Positions 34,054-42,788 of a DNA stretch of 64,000 nucleotides are shown in pieces. This stretch comes from Verrucomicrobiota bacterium. GTDB lineage: Bacteria > Verrucomicrobiota > Verrucomicrobiia > Verrucomicrobiales > DEV007. The stretch is from NCBI GenBank assembly GCA_024277195.1, contig JAJRVS010000015.1, positions 1-64,000 on the forward strand, written 5' to 3'. A program made the position numbers and the translations under genes. Under the pieces are notes generated by a model. That model was given only the letters and a program-made list of their open reading frames with translations. It had not been told where the DNA came from and did no database searches. Within the stretch, counting starts at the first letter, position 1. Each line of letters starts with the position of its first letter.

Positions 34054-36665
34054 TTGGCGTTGGGCTGGGTTGCAGAGTTTTGCAGGAAGGCGAGCAGGTC
34101 GCGTAGCTCACGGTCGGTCAGGGTCAGGGGCAGTCCTCCGGGCATGAAGGACATGGGCAGATCCTGAATGGATTTCACCTCGTCTCGCTTGAAGGTATAG
34201 TTGAGTCCTCGGGCATCGCGGATTTGTTCGTTGACGTAGGAGCGCAGGCGGATGCCGGTATAAACGCTGCCGTCATTGAGAGTAATCATTCGTGGTAGAA
34301 ATTGGGGAGCAATGTCTTTATTGGGATTGAGGATGGCTTCGAGCAGCCAGGCGCGGTCCCCGAGATCGCCGACTTTACTCAGGTCGGGTCCGACCACATT
34401 GCCGCGTCCGCCATAGCGGTGGCAGTTGGAGCAGAGGGCGATTTTGCTGTGGTTGAAAATACGCCATCCGGCTTGTGGGTCGGCAGGAGTTTTGATCGCG
34501 TCGAGACGTTTTAACCAGGCAGCGGTATCGGTCAGCGCGGGGCGACCGGCCATCAGCGATGCGGGGTCAAGCAGGGCGGCAAACAGAGGTGCTGAGTCGG
34601 AGTGGTTTTTTGCGATTTGTTTCAGTTGCTCAGTTTGTTCAGGATTGAGCTGCGTTGAGCGCAAAGCCCGTAAGGCGGATTCGCGTAGTTCTTGATGAGT
34701 GTTCTCTGCTAGACTGATCAGCAGTTTAGTATGTTGATCAGCAACCGAGGCGAGTCCGCTAATGGCTTCGCAGCGGAGTTGAATATCCAGATTTTTATTG
34801 CCTGCGGTTTTTGCCAGTAGCTTTTGTCCTGCTTTAGGGTTGGCTGCCAAGGTGCGCAAGGCTTCCATAGAGAGTGGCAAATGGTCGCTGGTCAGCATTT
34901 CTTCTAGAACTTCGAGGGTGAGCCCTTTAGGGAATTTAACTGCAGGTGTTTCGCCGTTTTTTGGAGCGTTTTTTTGTCGAGAGGGCAAGAGGCGCAAGGC
35001 ATAGGTGCGGATGGCTGGAGGGCTGGATTTATCGAGTACACGACTCAATAGAGTTTCTTTGTCGCGCAAACCGATATCAGACTTGCCGAGCAGGGTATTG
35101 CGAGCGGCGAGGGCGGCTTCGAACACGTCGTAGTCCAATTCGTTGCGGTTGAGGATCTGATCAACCTGGGGCAGGAAGTCTTTGAGCTCTTCATCGGCGA
35201 TCCAGCGTAGGGTTTCAAATTGCACGGCGGGGTTTTCGTCGGTAAGCAGGGCTGGCACCCAGGTTCCAGGGGGTGATTTGGCCAGTTTCAGTGCGATGAC
35301 GGCTTGCACGCGATCCTGTTCGCCGAGCTTTTGGATCTGGTCGAGTTTCCAAGTGGAGCTGCTGTTTTTCAGCGCTGAAAGGGCAGCGCTGACGATGAAA
35401 GGATCTTGATGGTGACTGAGTTCGAAGAGCTTGTCCTGGCTGAAGTCTTGCTTGCCTACACGCAATTTGGCGGCAAGCTGGGCGGCTTCGTTTTTGCTTT
35501 CGAGTTCCATGGGTCCAATCCATTTGGCTTTTTTTAGATCGATCTCCATTTTCCACAAACGGCCATAACCGTGAACCGGGTAACGTCCGTCTACCCAATC
35601 GGTGAGATACCAGACAAGGGTGTCGGCGGTTGACGAGCTTTTATCCCGGGCGATGCAGGCGGGGCGGAAATAACGTGAGCCGTGAGCCAGAGTGATTTGC
35701 TTGGCGGTGTAAGAGGCTCCTTTGGGGCTGAGTGGAAAAAAATCGATACGGTGATCGCCCCACGAGGGAACCAAAAGGCCTCTGCCCAAGGTGACGATGC
35801 CGCAAGGGGCTTCACCGGAGGGGTGGATCATCGGCAGGGTGCCGCGACCTTCGCCGTTCCATGAAACAAAAGGGTGATGGGCTTCGTGTCCATACTGACG
35901 GCGGAATCCGTAGTCGCCGTCCTGGACGATGTGCAGCACCTTGCAGGGCGGGTGCTCACCGGGGTCGTTTTCAGCGGCAAAAATTTCACCGTCTTTGCGC
36001 ACTATGATGCCAAAAGGGTTCCACAGACCTTCGGCGACTTGACGCAGATTGCTGCCGTCGGCTTTGCAGCGGAACACTCCACCGCGGGCGGCTCCCTTGA
36101 TGGATTTGCCGTCGTGAGCGGTCAGCGTCCAGGCTTTGGCAAAATTTTCACCGAGACCAAAAACCAGATCGCCGTTGGTGGGGTCCCATGCGATGCCAGA
36201 GACTGCATTGTGCGGGTAGTCAGCTTCCGAATCGAGCGTGATCAGGGTTTCTTCCAAATCGCCCTTACCGTCACCGTCGCTGTCTTTGATGCGCAGGATC
36301 CGGTCGCGTTCGGAGAGATAAACCCAGCCGTCGGCACCAAATTCGAGATCCATGGTTAGGTCGGTTTTGTCATAAAAAAGATGGCGTTTGCCGTTTTTAT
36401 CAAAGATCAGGATCTGGTCATGGGAGGGGCCTAGGTATCCCCGGGGTGGCATGTGGGTATTGCTGGAGATGACCCAGACCCGTCCTTTGGAATCGACATC
36501 GAGCCCGATCGGAGTGACGATGTCCGGCTGCTGTGCGATCATGGTGAGGGTGACACCGGGTTGCAGGGTTTTGACTTCAGCCTGGTGGTCGTCGGCTGCC
36601 GTACTGGGGAGAGAGCTGGAGGCTAGCAGGCAGAGGGTGGTGAGGGTGGTTAGTTTTTTTGTCAT
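34050..36665 (-). CDS. PVC-type haem-binding dehydrogenase-like protein with HEAT repeats
   Basis: 871-residue exported protein of the same class as the one at 2202-5192 but clearly a distinct paralogue. Signal peptide about residues 1-23; beta-propeller of the membrane-bound dehydrogenase type about 30-375 (LDVDSKGRVWVISS, DGWVYLSERDRILRI, GDLVFGLGENFA, WNPFGI, ENDPGEHPPC); HEAT region about 395-690; C-terminal cytochrome domain with CSNCH near residue 745 and FMPGGLPLTLTDRELRDLLAFL at the end. Probably a periplasmic oxidoreductase. It follows the Gfo/Idh/MocA gene by 36 bases in the same operon, consistent with stepwise oxidation of a sugar. Confidence 0.9.
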   Translation of the reverse strand: MTKKLTTLTTLCLLASSSLPSTAADDHQAEVKTLQPGVTLTMIAQQPDIVTPIGLDVDSKGRVWVISSNTHMPPRGYLGPSHDQILIFDKNGKRHLFYDKTDLTMDLEFGADGWVYLSERDRILRIKDSDGDGKGDLEETLITLDSEADYPHNAVSGIAWDPTNGDLVFGLGENFAKAWTLTAHDGKSIKGAARGGVFRCKADGSNLRQVAEGLWNPFGIIVRKDGEIFAAENDPGEHPPCKVLHIVQDGDYGFRRQYGHEAHHPFVSWNGEGRGTLPMIHPSGEAPCGIVTLGRGLLVPSWGDHRIDFFPLSPKGASYTAKQITLAHGSRYFRPACIARDKSSSTADTLVWYLTDWVDGRYPVHGYGRLWKMEIDLKKAKWIGPMELESKNEAAQLAAKLRVGKQDFSQDKLFELSHHQDPFIVSAALSALKNSSSTWKLDQIQKLGEQDRVQAVIALKLAKSPPGTWVPALLTDENPAVQFETLRWIADEELKDFLPQVDQILNRNELDYDVFEAALAARNTLLGKSDIGLRDKETLLSRVLDKSSPPAIRTYALRLLPSRQKNAPKNGETPAVKFPKGLTLEVLEEMLTSDHLPLSMEALRTLAANPKAGQKLLAKTAGNKNLDIQLRCEAISGLASVADQHTKLLISLAENTHQELRESALRALRSTQLNPEQTEQLKQIAKNHSDSAPLFAALLDPASLMAGRPALTDTAAWLKRLDAIKTPADPQAGWRIFNHSKIALCSNCHRYGGRGNVVGPDLSKVGDLGDRAWLLEAILNPNKDIAPQFLPRMITLNDGSVYTGIRLRSYVNEQIRDARGLNYTFKRDEVKSIQDLPMSFMPGGLPLTLTDRELRDLLAFLQNSATQPNAK

Positions 36666-36701
36666 GATTTGAATGGTGGCAAAATTTAATAAAAGGGAAG
36701 T

Positions 36702-37814
36702 TTATCGGATGTGCTGGCTTTGGCCGGTTTCAGCGGCGCGGTAAGCACCATAAACCGTTTTCAGAACTTGCAAACTATCATTGGCCGTCAAGGGCGCTTC
36801 ACCTTTTCCTATAGCGGCACGCACGCACGCAGCGACAAAGGGGGAATAACCCTGCGGGCCATCGGGTGGTAGGTATTCGATGATATCGGGTTTGTCACCC
36901 TTGCTGCTGTACCAGCGCAGCGGGGCTTTGCCTGCACCTCCGTGACGATTGATTTCCAGCCAGCCGTCCGAGCCCCAGATTTTGATGTGGGAATGGTAAC
37001 CTTTGTCCAGATAAAACCCGGAGGTCACGGTGCTAAAACTGCCGTTGTCAAACTTGATCGCCAGCGCGGCAGAGTCTTCGACATCGAGTGGTTGACCACC
37101 AACATTGCCGGCGAATCCCGCCACATCGGTGATTTTGGACTTGGTCAGATACATCGCCAAATCCAACCAATGGATACCCAGCCAGATCAGGTGGCCCCCA
37201 CCAGCGCGGTCTTTTTGGGCATACCACTTTTTGTGATAGCTTTTTGATTTTAATCGCGTCTGGTCGGCGATCAGGTGAAGCTCCATACCGTAGATTTTTC
37301 CGATCAAGCCCTCTTCAATAATGCGTTTGGCTTCCTGGCTTTCCGGGTTGAGTCGGTTGGCTAGGGCGAGCATCAGCAGTAGTTTTTTGGCATTGGCTTT
37401 TTTGGTCAGCTTGGCGAACTCTTCGGCGTTCAGGCAGGCGGGTTTTTCCGCCATCACGTGACAACCGGCGTCGAGGGCTAGATTGATAGCTGGTGGCGCG
37501 ATGGCAGCCTCCAGACTGACCAGGGCCATTACCGCTTGCTCTTTTTTCAGCATCTCGGCTGGATCGGTGTAGGTAGCGGTCAGTTTGTCACCGAGGTGTT
37601 TGCGTGCGAGTTCGATGGTCTCGCCGCTGGGGTCGGAGAGCACAACGGAGTCGACGTCCTCGGCTTGGGCCAGAGCTGGAAAATAGGCGCTGAGGTGGGC
37701 ACCTTCGGCGTTGGTGATGACGGCGATCACAGTTTTTCCAGTGTTTTGAGCGTAGGCTGTCTGAGCGGCAATGAAACTGCCTGCGAGAGCTTGGGTGAAG
37801 GTTCTTCTTTTCAT
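36702..37814 (-). CDS. Exported Gfo/Idh/MocA-family oxidoreductase
   Basis: 370-residue NAD(P)-dependent sugar oxidoreductase. The N-terminus (MKRRTFTQALAGSFIAAQTAYA) looks like a Tat signal, as in the glycoside-hydrolase-109-like and other exported members of the family. The Rossmann half includes VIAVITNAEGAH and the conserved MAEKPACLN (E-K-P motif); the C-terminal half has GGHLIWLGIHWLDLAMYL with the family's catalytic His region. First gene of the operon leading to the PVC haem protein, hydrolase fragment and esterase. Its start codon is the last of four ATGs in a tandem repeat of ATGACCCC. Confidence 0.88.
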   Translation of the reverse strand: MKRRTFTQALAGSFIAAQTAYAQNTGKTVIAVITNAEGAHLSAYFPALAQAEDVDSVVLSDPSGETIELARKHLGDKLTATYTDPAEMLKKEQAVMALVSLEAAIAPPAINLALDAGCHVMAEKPACLNAEEFAKLTKKANAKKLLLMLALANRLNPESQEAKRIIEEGLIGKIYGMELHLIADQTRLKSKSYHKKWYAQKDRAGGGHLIWLGIHWLDLAMYLTKSKITDVAGFAGNVGGQPLDVEDSAALAIKFDNGSFSTVTSGFYLDKGYHSHIKIWGSDGWLEINRHGGAGKAPLRWYSSKGDKPDIIEYLPPDGPQGYSPFVAACVRAAIGKGEAPLTANDSLQVLKTVYGAYRAAETGQSQHIR

Positions 37815-37843
37815 GGGGTCATGGGGTCATGGGGTCATGGGGG
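37812..37843 (-). repeat. Tandem repeat ATGACCCC overlapping the oxidoreductase start codon
   Basis: On the minus strand the eight-base unit ATGACCCC occurs three times directly before the real ATG at 37814. Each upstream ATG opens a three-codon frame (Met-Thr-Pro-stop) whose TGA overlaps the next ATG. The block may influence initiation, or may be slipped-strand expansion without a role. Bases 37844-38015 show nothing further. Confidence 0.7.
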
Positions 37844-38015
37844 GGCTTATTCTTTGCTAGATGCAGGGGGGAGGCTTCGTTCAACAGGTCATTATTCTGG
37901 AGTGTCCGGCTTGATGCCTACGATGTCCAGAGGGATTGGCGTTTGGTTCTTTCATGAGCTGTCCTGCTAGGGGGATTTTTTTACATTTTTTTGAAATGAC
38001 TTTTGTGCCTGAAAC

Positions 38016-38034
38016 GTCACAAAGAATGATTGGT
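38016..38034 (+). promoter_or_regulatory. Shared upstream motif of the two porin genes (copy 1)
   Basis: GTCACAAAxAAxxATTGGT occurs 73 bases before the first porin start and again 66 bases before the second porin (42704-42722), with 16 of 19 positions identical. The sequences around it differ, so it is a candidate binding site for a common regulator. Confidence 0.4.
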
Positions 38035-38107
38035 CACAGCGTGGGCGGGCGGCTAAGAGAGGGATGTCCACCGAAATGGGGGGCAAAAAAAGTAGCAAAT
38101 TAAAAAT

Positions 38108-39289
38108 ATGAAATTGAAAAACATGGGACAAGGAAAGTGGAGAGATCTACTTTGCGGAGTTGGTTTGGTTTTGATCGCCAATACGATTTCTGCAGGTGAG
38201 GACGCGCCGATGGCTTTGAAACCTGAAGAGGCGCAGAGCAAAGCAGCTTGGTCGTATCTCAATCTTTGGGATCATACTACTTTGTATTCAAGCAAAGAGG
38301 CTTCTTTCATCCAGGAGGTCAAAATCATTGGCAGGTATCATGGCCAATATTATTACGATTCTTCTGACCGCGGGCATTCAGCAGGGTGGGAAAACCGTCG
38401 TTTTCGTCCTGGTTTCGCGGTGAAGTTTTGGAATAAATTCAAGTTCCAAGGTGAAATCAATCTGGCAGATGTGAGAAATCTGGATGGCCCATTTTTTAAA
38501 AGTTGGGACAACCTTTATTTACAGTGGGACCCTACTAAAAAACTTCGTTTTAAGTTTGGTCGGCAAAAATCGGATACGACTCAAGAGCGTTATGTCTCTT
38601 CCAAGTATATTATAACGGCGGAACGTTCCCTGCTGGTTAATCAGTTGACCTCAGATAAAATTTTGGGAGCTTCGTTTAGGTATAAATTTAATGATAAATT
38701 TTCTCTGCAAAGCGGGATTTATTCTTCGCCACTGGATAATAAGCTTAATAGTTATGAAGGAAGCGGAGGCGTAGCGGCTTTATTTAAGTTTGGTTATAAG
38801 ATGAATGAACATACTCAGGCTTACCTGGATTATTGGTATGCGGATCGTCAAGGTGGTGCACTAGAGATAAAGGATTACAAACATGTGCTCTCTTTGAATA
38901 CGACAAATAAGTGGGATGATGTCGGCCTCAATACCGACCTGATTTATGGCAGCGGAACGGGTACGAGGGATGGGCAAGAAGTGTTTGGTTTGATGTTGAT
39001 GCCTTGGTATCAAATCACAGATAAATTGCAAGGAGTCTTCAGATATCAGTTAGGATCTTCTAATTCTGCAAACGGGATGAGTTTGTCGAAGCGTTACGAC
39101 CGTTTAGCTGTTACCGATGGTGGAGGAACTAGAGGGGATTTGTATAATGCGTTCTATCTCGGCATGAACTACAAAATCAACGGAGATAAGCTGAAGTTGA
39201 TGGCGGGTATTGAGTATGGGCGCATGACTGGTGGGGTAGATAGTTTTTCCGGAGTGACCCCTTGGGTAGGGGTCCGGACTTTCTGGTAG
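38108..39289 (+). CDS. Outer-membrane porin (phosphate-selective porin O/P-like)
   Basis: 393-residue beta-barrel protein with a signal peptide (cleavage near ISAGED). The body alternates hydrophobic and polar residues in strands, contains the FKFGRQKSDTTQERYVSS segment similar to the GRQK/GRFK region of the Porin_O_P family, and ends in an aromatic residue (GVRTFW), as outer-membrane barrels do. A clear paralogue lies at 42789-43994 (both share WSYLNLWDHT, GRQKS, ITDGGG/VTDGGG and the DGFSG/DSFSG ending). The position next to carbonic anhydrase, SulP and Dab genes suggests an anion or bicarbonate entry channel; this is inference. Confidence 0.82.
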   Translation: MKLKNMGQGKWRDLLCGVGLVLIANTISAGEDAPMALKPEEAQSKAAWSYLNLWDHTTLYSSKEASFIQEVKIIGRYHGQYYYDSSDRGHSAGWENRRFRPGFAVKFWNKFKFQGEINLADVRNLDGPFFKSWDNLYLQWDPTKKLRFKFGRQKSDTTQERYVSSKYIITAERSLLVNQLTSDKILGASFRYKFNDKFSLQSGIYSSPLDNKLNSYEGSGGVAALFKFGYKMNEHTQAYLDYWYADRQGGALEIKDYKHVLSLNTTNKWDDVGLNTDLIYGSGTGTRDGQEVFGLMLMPWYQITDKLQGVFRYQLGSSNSANGMSLSKRYDRLAVTDGGGTRGDLYNAFYLGMNYKINGDKLKLMAGIEYGRMTGGVDSFSGVTPWVGVRTFW

Positions 39290-39327
39290 CAGTTCCTTGG
39301 GGATACCCTTACTTTTGGTAATGGAGC

Positions 39328-39360
39328 GGGGTCTTTCCGAAAGGGAAGGCCCTACTTTTG
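39328..39360. terminator. Bidirectional terminator between porin and beta-carbonic anhydrase
   Basis: A ten-pair stem (GGGTCTTTCC at 39329-39338, GGGAAGGCCC at 39343-39352, two G-U pairs) with a GAAA loop, followed by TACTTTTG. It lies between two convergent genes. Confidence 0.55.
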
Positions 39361-39369
39361 TTGAGTAGT

Positions 39370-39990
39370 TCAGTCTTTGGAGAAAAACTCCACTTCTCCG
39401 GAAGCAACGTCATAGATGGCTCCAACGATTTCGATTTGTCCTTCGCTTTCAAGTTCGGCCAAAATGGGACTTTCTGCTTGGATTCGCTCGATCGACAGTT
39501 TTACATTTTGAATGGCGACGCTTTCGATTTCGGCTTCGCTCATCGGGTCTTCGCCAGTTCTGATGAAATTAACAGCGGGTCTGACTTTACTGAGCAAGGC
39601 CGTGATGTTGCCCAGTTCAACGTTGTTGCAAGCGGCGTTGACGGCACCGCATTTGGTGTGTCCTAGGACAACTACGATTTTTGAACCGGCGACCTTACAG
39701 GCATATTCCATTGAGCCGAGCACATCCTCATTGACGATGTTACCGGCGACGCGGACGCTGAATACGTCTCCGATCCCCTGATCGAATACGAGTTCTGCGG
39801 GAACCCGTGAATCGATGCAAGACAGAATCACGGCAAAGGGGTATTGCCCTTGGCTGGTGGCGAGAACCTGTTCTTGTAGATTGCGCTGAACCTTTAGGTT
39901 CTGGACAAAACGTTGATTTCCCTCCTGTAGAATTCGGTGGGATTCTTTTGGAGTTAGGTTCTGTTGGGTTTCTTGGGTTTGTGTTCTCAT
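39370..39990 (-). CDS. Beta-class carbonic anhydrase
   Basis: 206-residue cytoplasmic zinc enzyme interconverting CO2 and bicarbonate. Zinc ligands Cys58, His111 and Cys114 (SCIDSR and GHTKCGA) and the Asp60-Arg62 dyad are all present, with GNIVNEDVLGSMEYA between them. Length is normal for the class. It ends the same-strand pair SulP-carbonic anhydrase (6 bases apart), an arrangement known from SulP-type bicarbonate transporters, and so supports bicarbonate rather than sulfate as the transporter's substrate. Confidence 0.94.
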   Translation of the reverse strand: MRTQTQETQQNLTPKESHRILQEGNQRFVQNLKVQRNLQEQVLATSQGQYPFAVILSCIDSRVPAELVFDQGIGDVFSVRVAGNIVNEDVLGSMEYACKVAGSKIVVVLGHTKCGAVNAACNNVELGNITALLSKVRPAVNFIRTGEDPMSEAEIESVAIQNVKLSIERIQAESPILAELESEGQIEIVGAIYDVASGEVEFFSKD

Positions 39991-39996
39991 GGCTGA

Positions 39997-41592
39997 TTAT
40001 TTTTTGTCGTTGGCTAATCTGAAATGTTGAATTGGGCTGTCTTGTTTGTGGTCGTAGAGGTCAATGATGGCCACTTCGATATTTCGGTTTTTGGAGCTAA
40101 TCACAAAGTCTTCGATGATCTCGACCACGTCGTAGTGGATGAATTTGGTATTGCTGGCATCGATTTCCACCGAAGTGCCATTTGGAATTTGTTCCAGAGT
40201 TTTGAGGATGGAGGCTTTGTTCAGAAAGGTGACATCTTCGGAGAGAATGATGCGGAGATTCTCTTTGCCTTTCAGGTTTTCTTTTTGCATTTTGAAAGGC
40301 ACGCTGAAGTTGTTTTTCAGAATGACAAATATAGCAATCGCCATGCCCATCGCGATGCCAGTGAGCAGGTCGGTGAATACGATGCCGATCACGGTGATGG
40401 TGAAAGGGATGAACTGTCCGAGCCCGTCTTGATACATCTTTTTGAAGAGCGCGGGTTTGGCGAGTTTGTAACCCACGACTAGTAGTATAGCGGCCAGAAC
40501 TCCGAGCGGTATGAGGTTTAGTATTTTGGGGATGGCGAGCACACTGATCAGTAGCAAGATGCCGTGGATGATGGCCGAGGCTTTGGTTTTGCCACCGGAT
40601 TGGTGGTTGGCCGAGCTTCTGACGATGACCTGGGTCAGGGGCAGTCCGCCTACAAAACCAGCGATGATGTTGCCGACTCCCTGGGCTTTCAGTTCCCGGT
40701 TGGTAGGGGTGATCCTTTTTAATTTGTCTAGTTTGTCCGAGGCTTCGACACAAAGCAGGGTTTCAAGACTGGCAACGACAGCGATCACAATCCCGGTGGT
40801 GTAAACGGCCGGGTTGGACAGTGCGCTGAAATCGGGCAGGGCAAAATTACCGATAAAGCTGTTGAAACTATCAGGGACAGGCACTTTTACCAAGTGATCG
40901 ACGCTGATCGCAAGATTGGAGCTGGTAGCAAAAACTTTGTTTAAAATAATCCCTACGATAACCACTACCAGAGGGCCTTGAACCAGTTTGGTGAATTTTA
41001 ATTTTTTGAAAAAAGCGGTTTCCCAGAGAATGAGAAGGATTAACGAGGTCACGGATACGATGAGAACTCCTGGGCTGATAAATTGCAGCATATGTGACAA
41101 TTCTTCGAGAGTATTGTGGCCGTCCCCCTGTTGGAAAGCGAAGTCACCTTCGGAGACTTTGTCGTAACCCAGGGCATGGGGGATTTGTTTTAGAAAAATA
41201 ATGACTCCGATTCCGGCCAGCATGCCGTGGATCACCGAAGATGGAAAAAAGTAGGCAATGATGCCGGCTTTCGCAAAACCCATGATCAATTGGATGATGC
41301 CGGCGATGATCACAGCGACGAGGAATATCTCAAAGGCTCCCAGTTCGGTGATCGCGTTCAGAACAATCACGGCTAGACCTGCTGCTGGACCACTCACTCC
41401 CAGAGGCGATCCACTGAGAGAACCAACGATCAGCCCTCCGATAATACCGCTGATCAGTCCGGCAAATAGAGGCGCGCCTGATGCCAACGCAATGCCCAGA
41501 CATAGAGGCAGAGCGACTAAAAAAACCACCAAACCAGCTGGAAGATCATCTTTTAAGTGTTTCAGTGGGCTTAAATTGTTGTCAGAATTCAT
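39997..41592 (-). CDS. SulP-family anion transporter, probable bicarbonate transporter
   Basis: 531-residue inner-membrane protein with the SulP core of about 14 helices (residues 1-410; PAGLVVFLVALPLCLGIALASG, SGPAAGLAVIVL) and a C-terminal STAS domain (about 430-520; VEIDASNTKFIHYDVVEII). SulP members carry sulfate, bicarbonate or other anions, and BicA is a sodium-dependent bicarbonate carrier of this family. The directly following beta-carbonic anhydrase and the nearby DabAB genes favour bicarbonate. It is divergent from a LysR regulator 127 bases away. Confidence 0.92.
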   Translation of the reverse strand: MNSDNNLSPLKHLKDDLPAGLVVFLVALPLCLGIALASGAPLFAGLISGIIGGLIVGSLSGSPLGVSGPAAGLAVIVLNAITELGAFEIFLVAVIIAGIIQLIMGFAKAGIIAYFFPSSVIHGMLAGIGVIIFLKQIPHALGYDKVSEGDFAFQQGDGHNTLEELSHMLQFISPGVLIVSVTSLILLILWETAFFKKLKFTKLVQGPLVVVIVGIILNKVFATSSNLAISVDHLVKVPVPDSFNSFIGNFALPDFSALSNPAVYTTGIVIAVVASLETLLCVEASDKLDKLKRITPTNRELKAQGVGNIIAGFVGGLPLTQVIVRSSANHQSGGKTKASAIIHGILLLISVLAIPKILNLIPLGVLAAILLVVGYKLAKPALFKKMYQDGLGQFIPFTITVIGIVFTDLLTGIAMGMAIAIFVILKNNFSVPFKMQKENLKGKENLRIILSEDVTFLNKASILKTLEQIPNGTSVEIDASNTKFIHYDVVEIIEDFVISSKNRNIEVAIIDLYDHKQDSPIQHFRLANDKK

Positions 41593-41669
41593 CGTTTTTG
41601 TTTTAGTGGGAGTTCAGTGAGGGAGGCTGGATTTTATTGACTGAAGAGATTCTACGTTTGGATATTATA

Positions 41670-41699
41670 TTGACAAATTGAAAATAAGAGTGTTTATCC
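41670..41699 (+). promoter_or_regulatory. Possible promoter of the LysR regulator gene
   Basis: TTGACA (41670-41675) is a perfect -35 hexamer, with a weak TTATCC-type -10 about 18 bases on, ahead of the ATG at 41720. The gap is shared with the divergent SulP gene, the usual place for LysR operator sites. Confidence 0.3.
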
Positions 41700-41719
41700 A
41701 TAGGTTAAACCTAATCGTT

Positions 41720-42658
41720 ATGGACTGGCTCAATTATCATCATCTTTATTATTTCTGGGTGGCGGCGAAGGAGGGAAGCATTGGTAAAGCCAGTCAAATG
41801 TTGAATTTATCGCAACCGACGGTGAGTACGCAGATCAAGGCCTTGGAGGCCAATTTGGAAGAACCTTTGTTTGTGAGGGGGCGTGGTGGGCTGACTTTGA
41901 CAGATTCTGGTCGTCTGGCTTTTGATTATGCGGATGAAATTTTCACTTTAGGCAAGGAGCTCAGGGAAAGTCTGAAGGGGATTGGTTCGGATCGCCCGGC
42001 TCGATTGAGGGTGGGGATATCGGACGTATTGCCAAAATTGGTTTCCCATCGCCTGCTCGCTCCAGCATTGAAGATGGACAAGCCGGTTCGTTTGATTTGT
42101 GAGGAGGGGAAAACGGAGGAATTACTGACCGATCTGTCTATTCAACGTTTGGATCTGGTTATTGCAGATGCCCCGATTGGGGGGGCTGTCAGGATCAAGG
42201 CTTTTAATCATTTTCTTGGATCGAGTGGGGTGACTTTTTTTGGCACGAAAGATTTGGCGCATCGCTACCGGCAAGGTTTCCCAGATTCCATTTCAGACGC
42301 GCCGTTGTTGGTGCCGTCAGAGGGAACGCTGTTACGTCGATCCATTGACCGTTGGATGTCAGCGAAGGGATACATTCCTCTGATTCGCGCTGAATTTCAT
42401 GACAGTGCGCTGCTCAAGGAATTTGGCAGTGATGGCGCGGGTTTGTTTGTCGGGCCGACTATCATCGAGGATGAGATTTGCAGGGAATACAATGTCGAAA
42501 AAGTGGGGCGGACGGATGAAATATTGGAGTCTTTTTACGCGATCACAGTGGAGCGCAAGCTGCATCACCCTATCGCCCTGGCTATTACCCGGACAGCACG
42601 GAAAAAGCTGTTTGGTGGGGAGGGCGCGGTCAAATCGGAAAAAAAGAGGCGAGATTAA
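41720..42658 (+). CDS. LysR-family regulator, NhaR-like
   Basis: The start at 41720 (MDWLNYHHLYYFWVAAKEGS) matches the NhaR N-terminus; the frame opens earlier at 41678. The winged helix-turn-helix spans about residues 5-65 (SQPTVSTQIKALE is the recognition region), followed by a substrate-binding domain to about residue 295. NhaR of E. coli senses sodium and activates nhaA. Here the gene sits divergently from a SulP transporter and directly upstream of a porin gene in the inorganic-carbon island, so it is the best candidate regulator of the island, perhaps linking sodium to sodium-dependent bicarbonate uptake. Length 312 is normal. Confidence 0.92.
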   Translation: MDWLNYHHLYYFWVAAKEGSIGKASQMLNLSQPTVSTQIKALEANLEEPLFVRGRGGLTLTDSGRLAFDYADEIFTLGKELRESLKGIGSDRPARLRVGISDVLPKLVSHRLLAPALKMDKPVRLICEEGKTEELLTDLSIQRLDLVIADAPIGGAVRIKAFNHFLGSSGVTFFGTKDLAHRYRQGFPDSISDAPLLVPSEGTLLRRSIDRWMSAKGYIPLIRAEFHDSALLKEFGSDGAGLFVGPTIIEDEICREYNVEKVGRTDEILESFYAITVERKLHHPIALAITRTARKKLFGGEGAVKSEKKRRD

Positions 42659-42703
42659 GGGAGGGAGCAGCAGGGTTATTAAGAGATTGTATGTGACCTA
42701 ATT

Positions 42704-42722
42704 GTCACAAATAAGAATTGGT
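42704..42722 (+). promoter_or_regulatory. Shared upstream motif of the two porin genes (copy 2)
   Basis: Second occurrence of GTCACAAAxAAxxATTGGT, 66 bases before the ATG of the second porin gene and just after the LysR stop codon. Confidence 0.4.
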
Positions 42723-42788
42723 TATTTGTAATGATTCATGATAGAGGCTGATTACCTTGACGTGAACAAAGCAAATAGTGGTGAGAAA

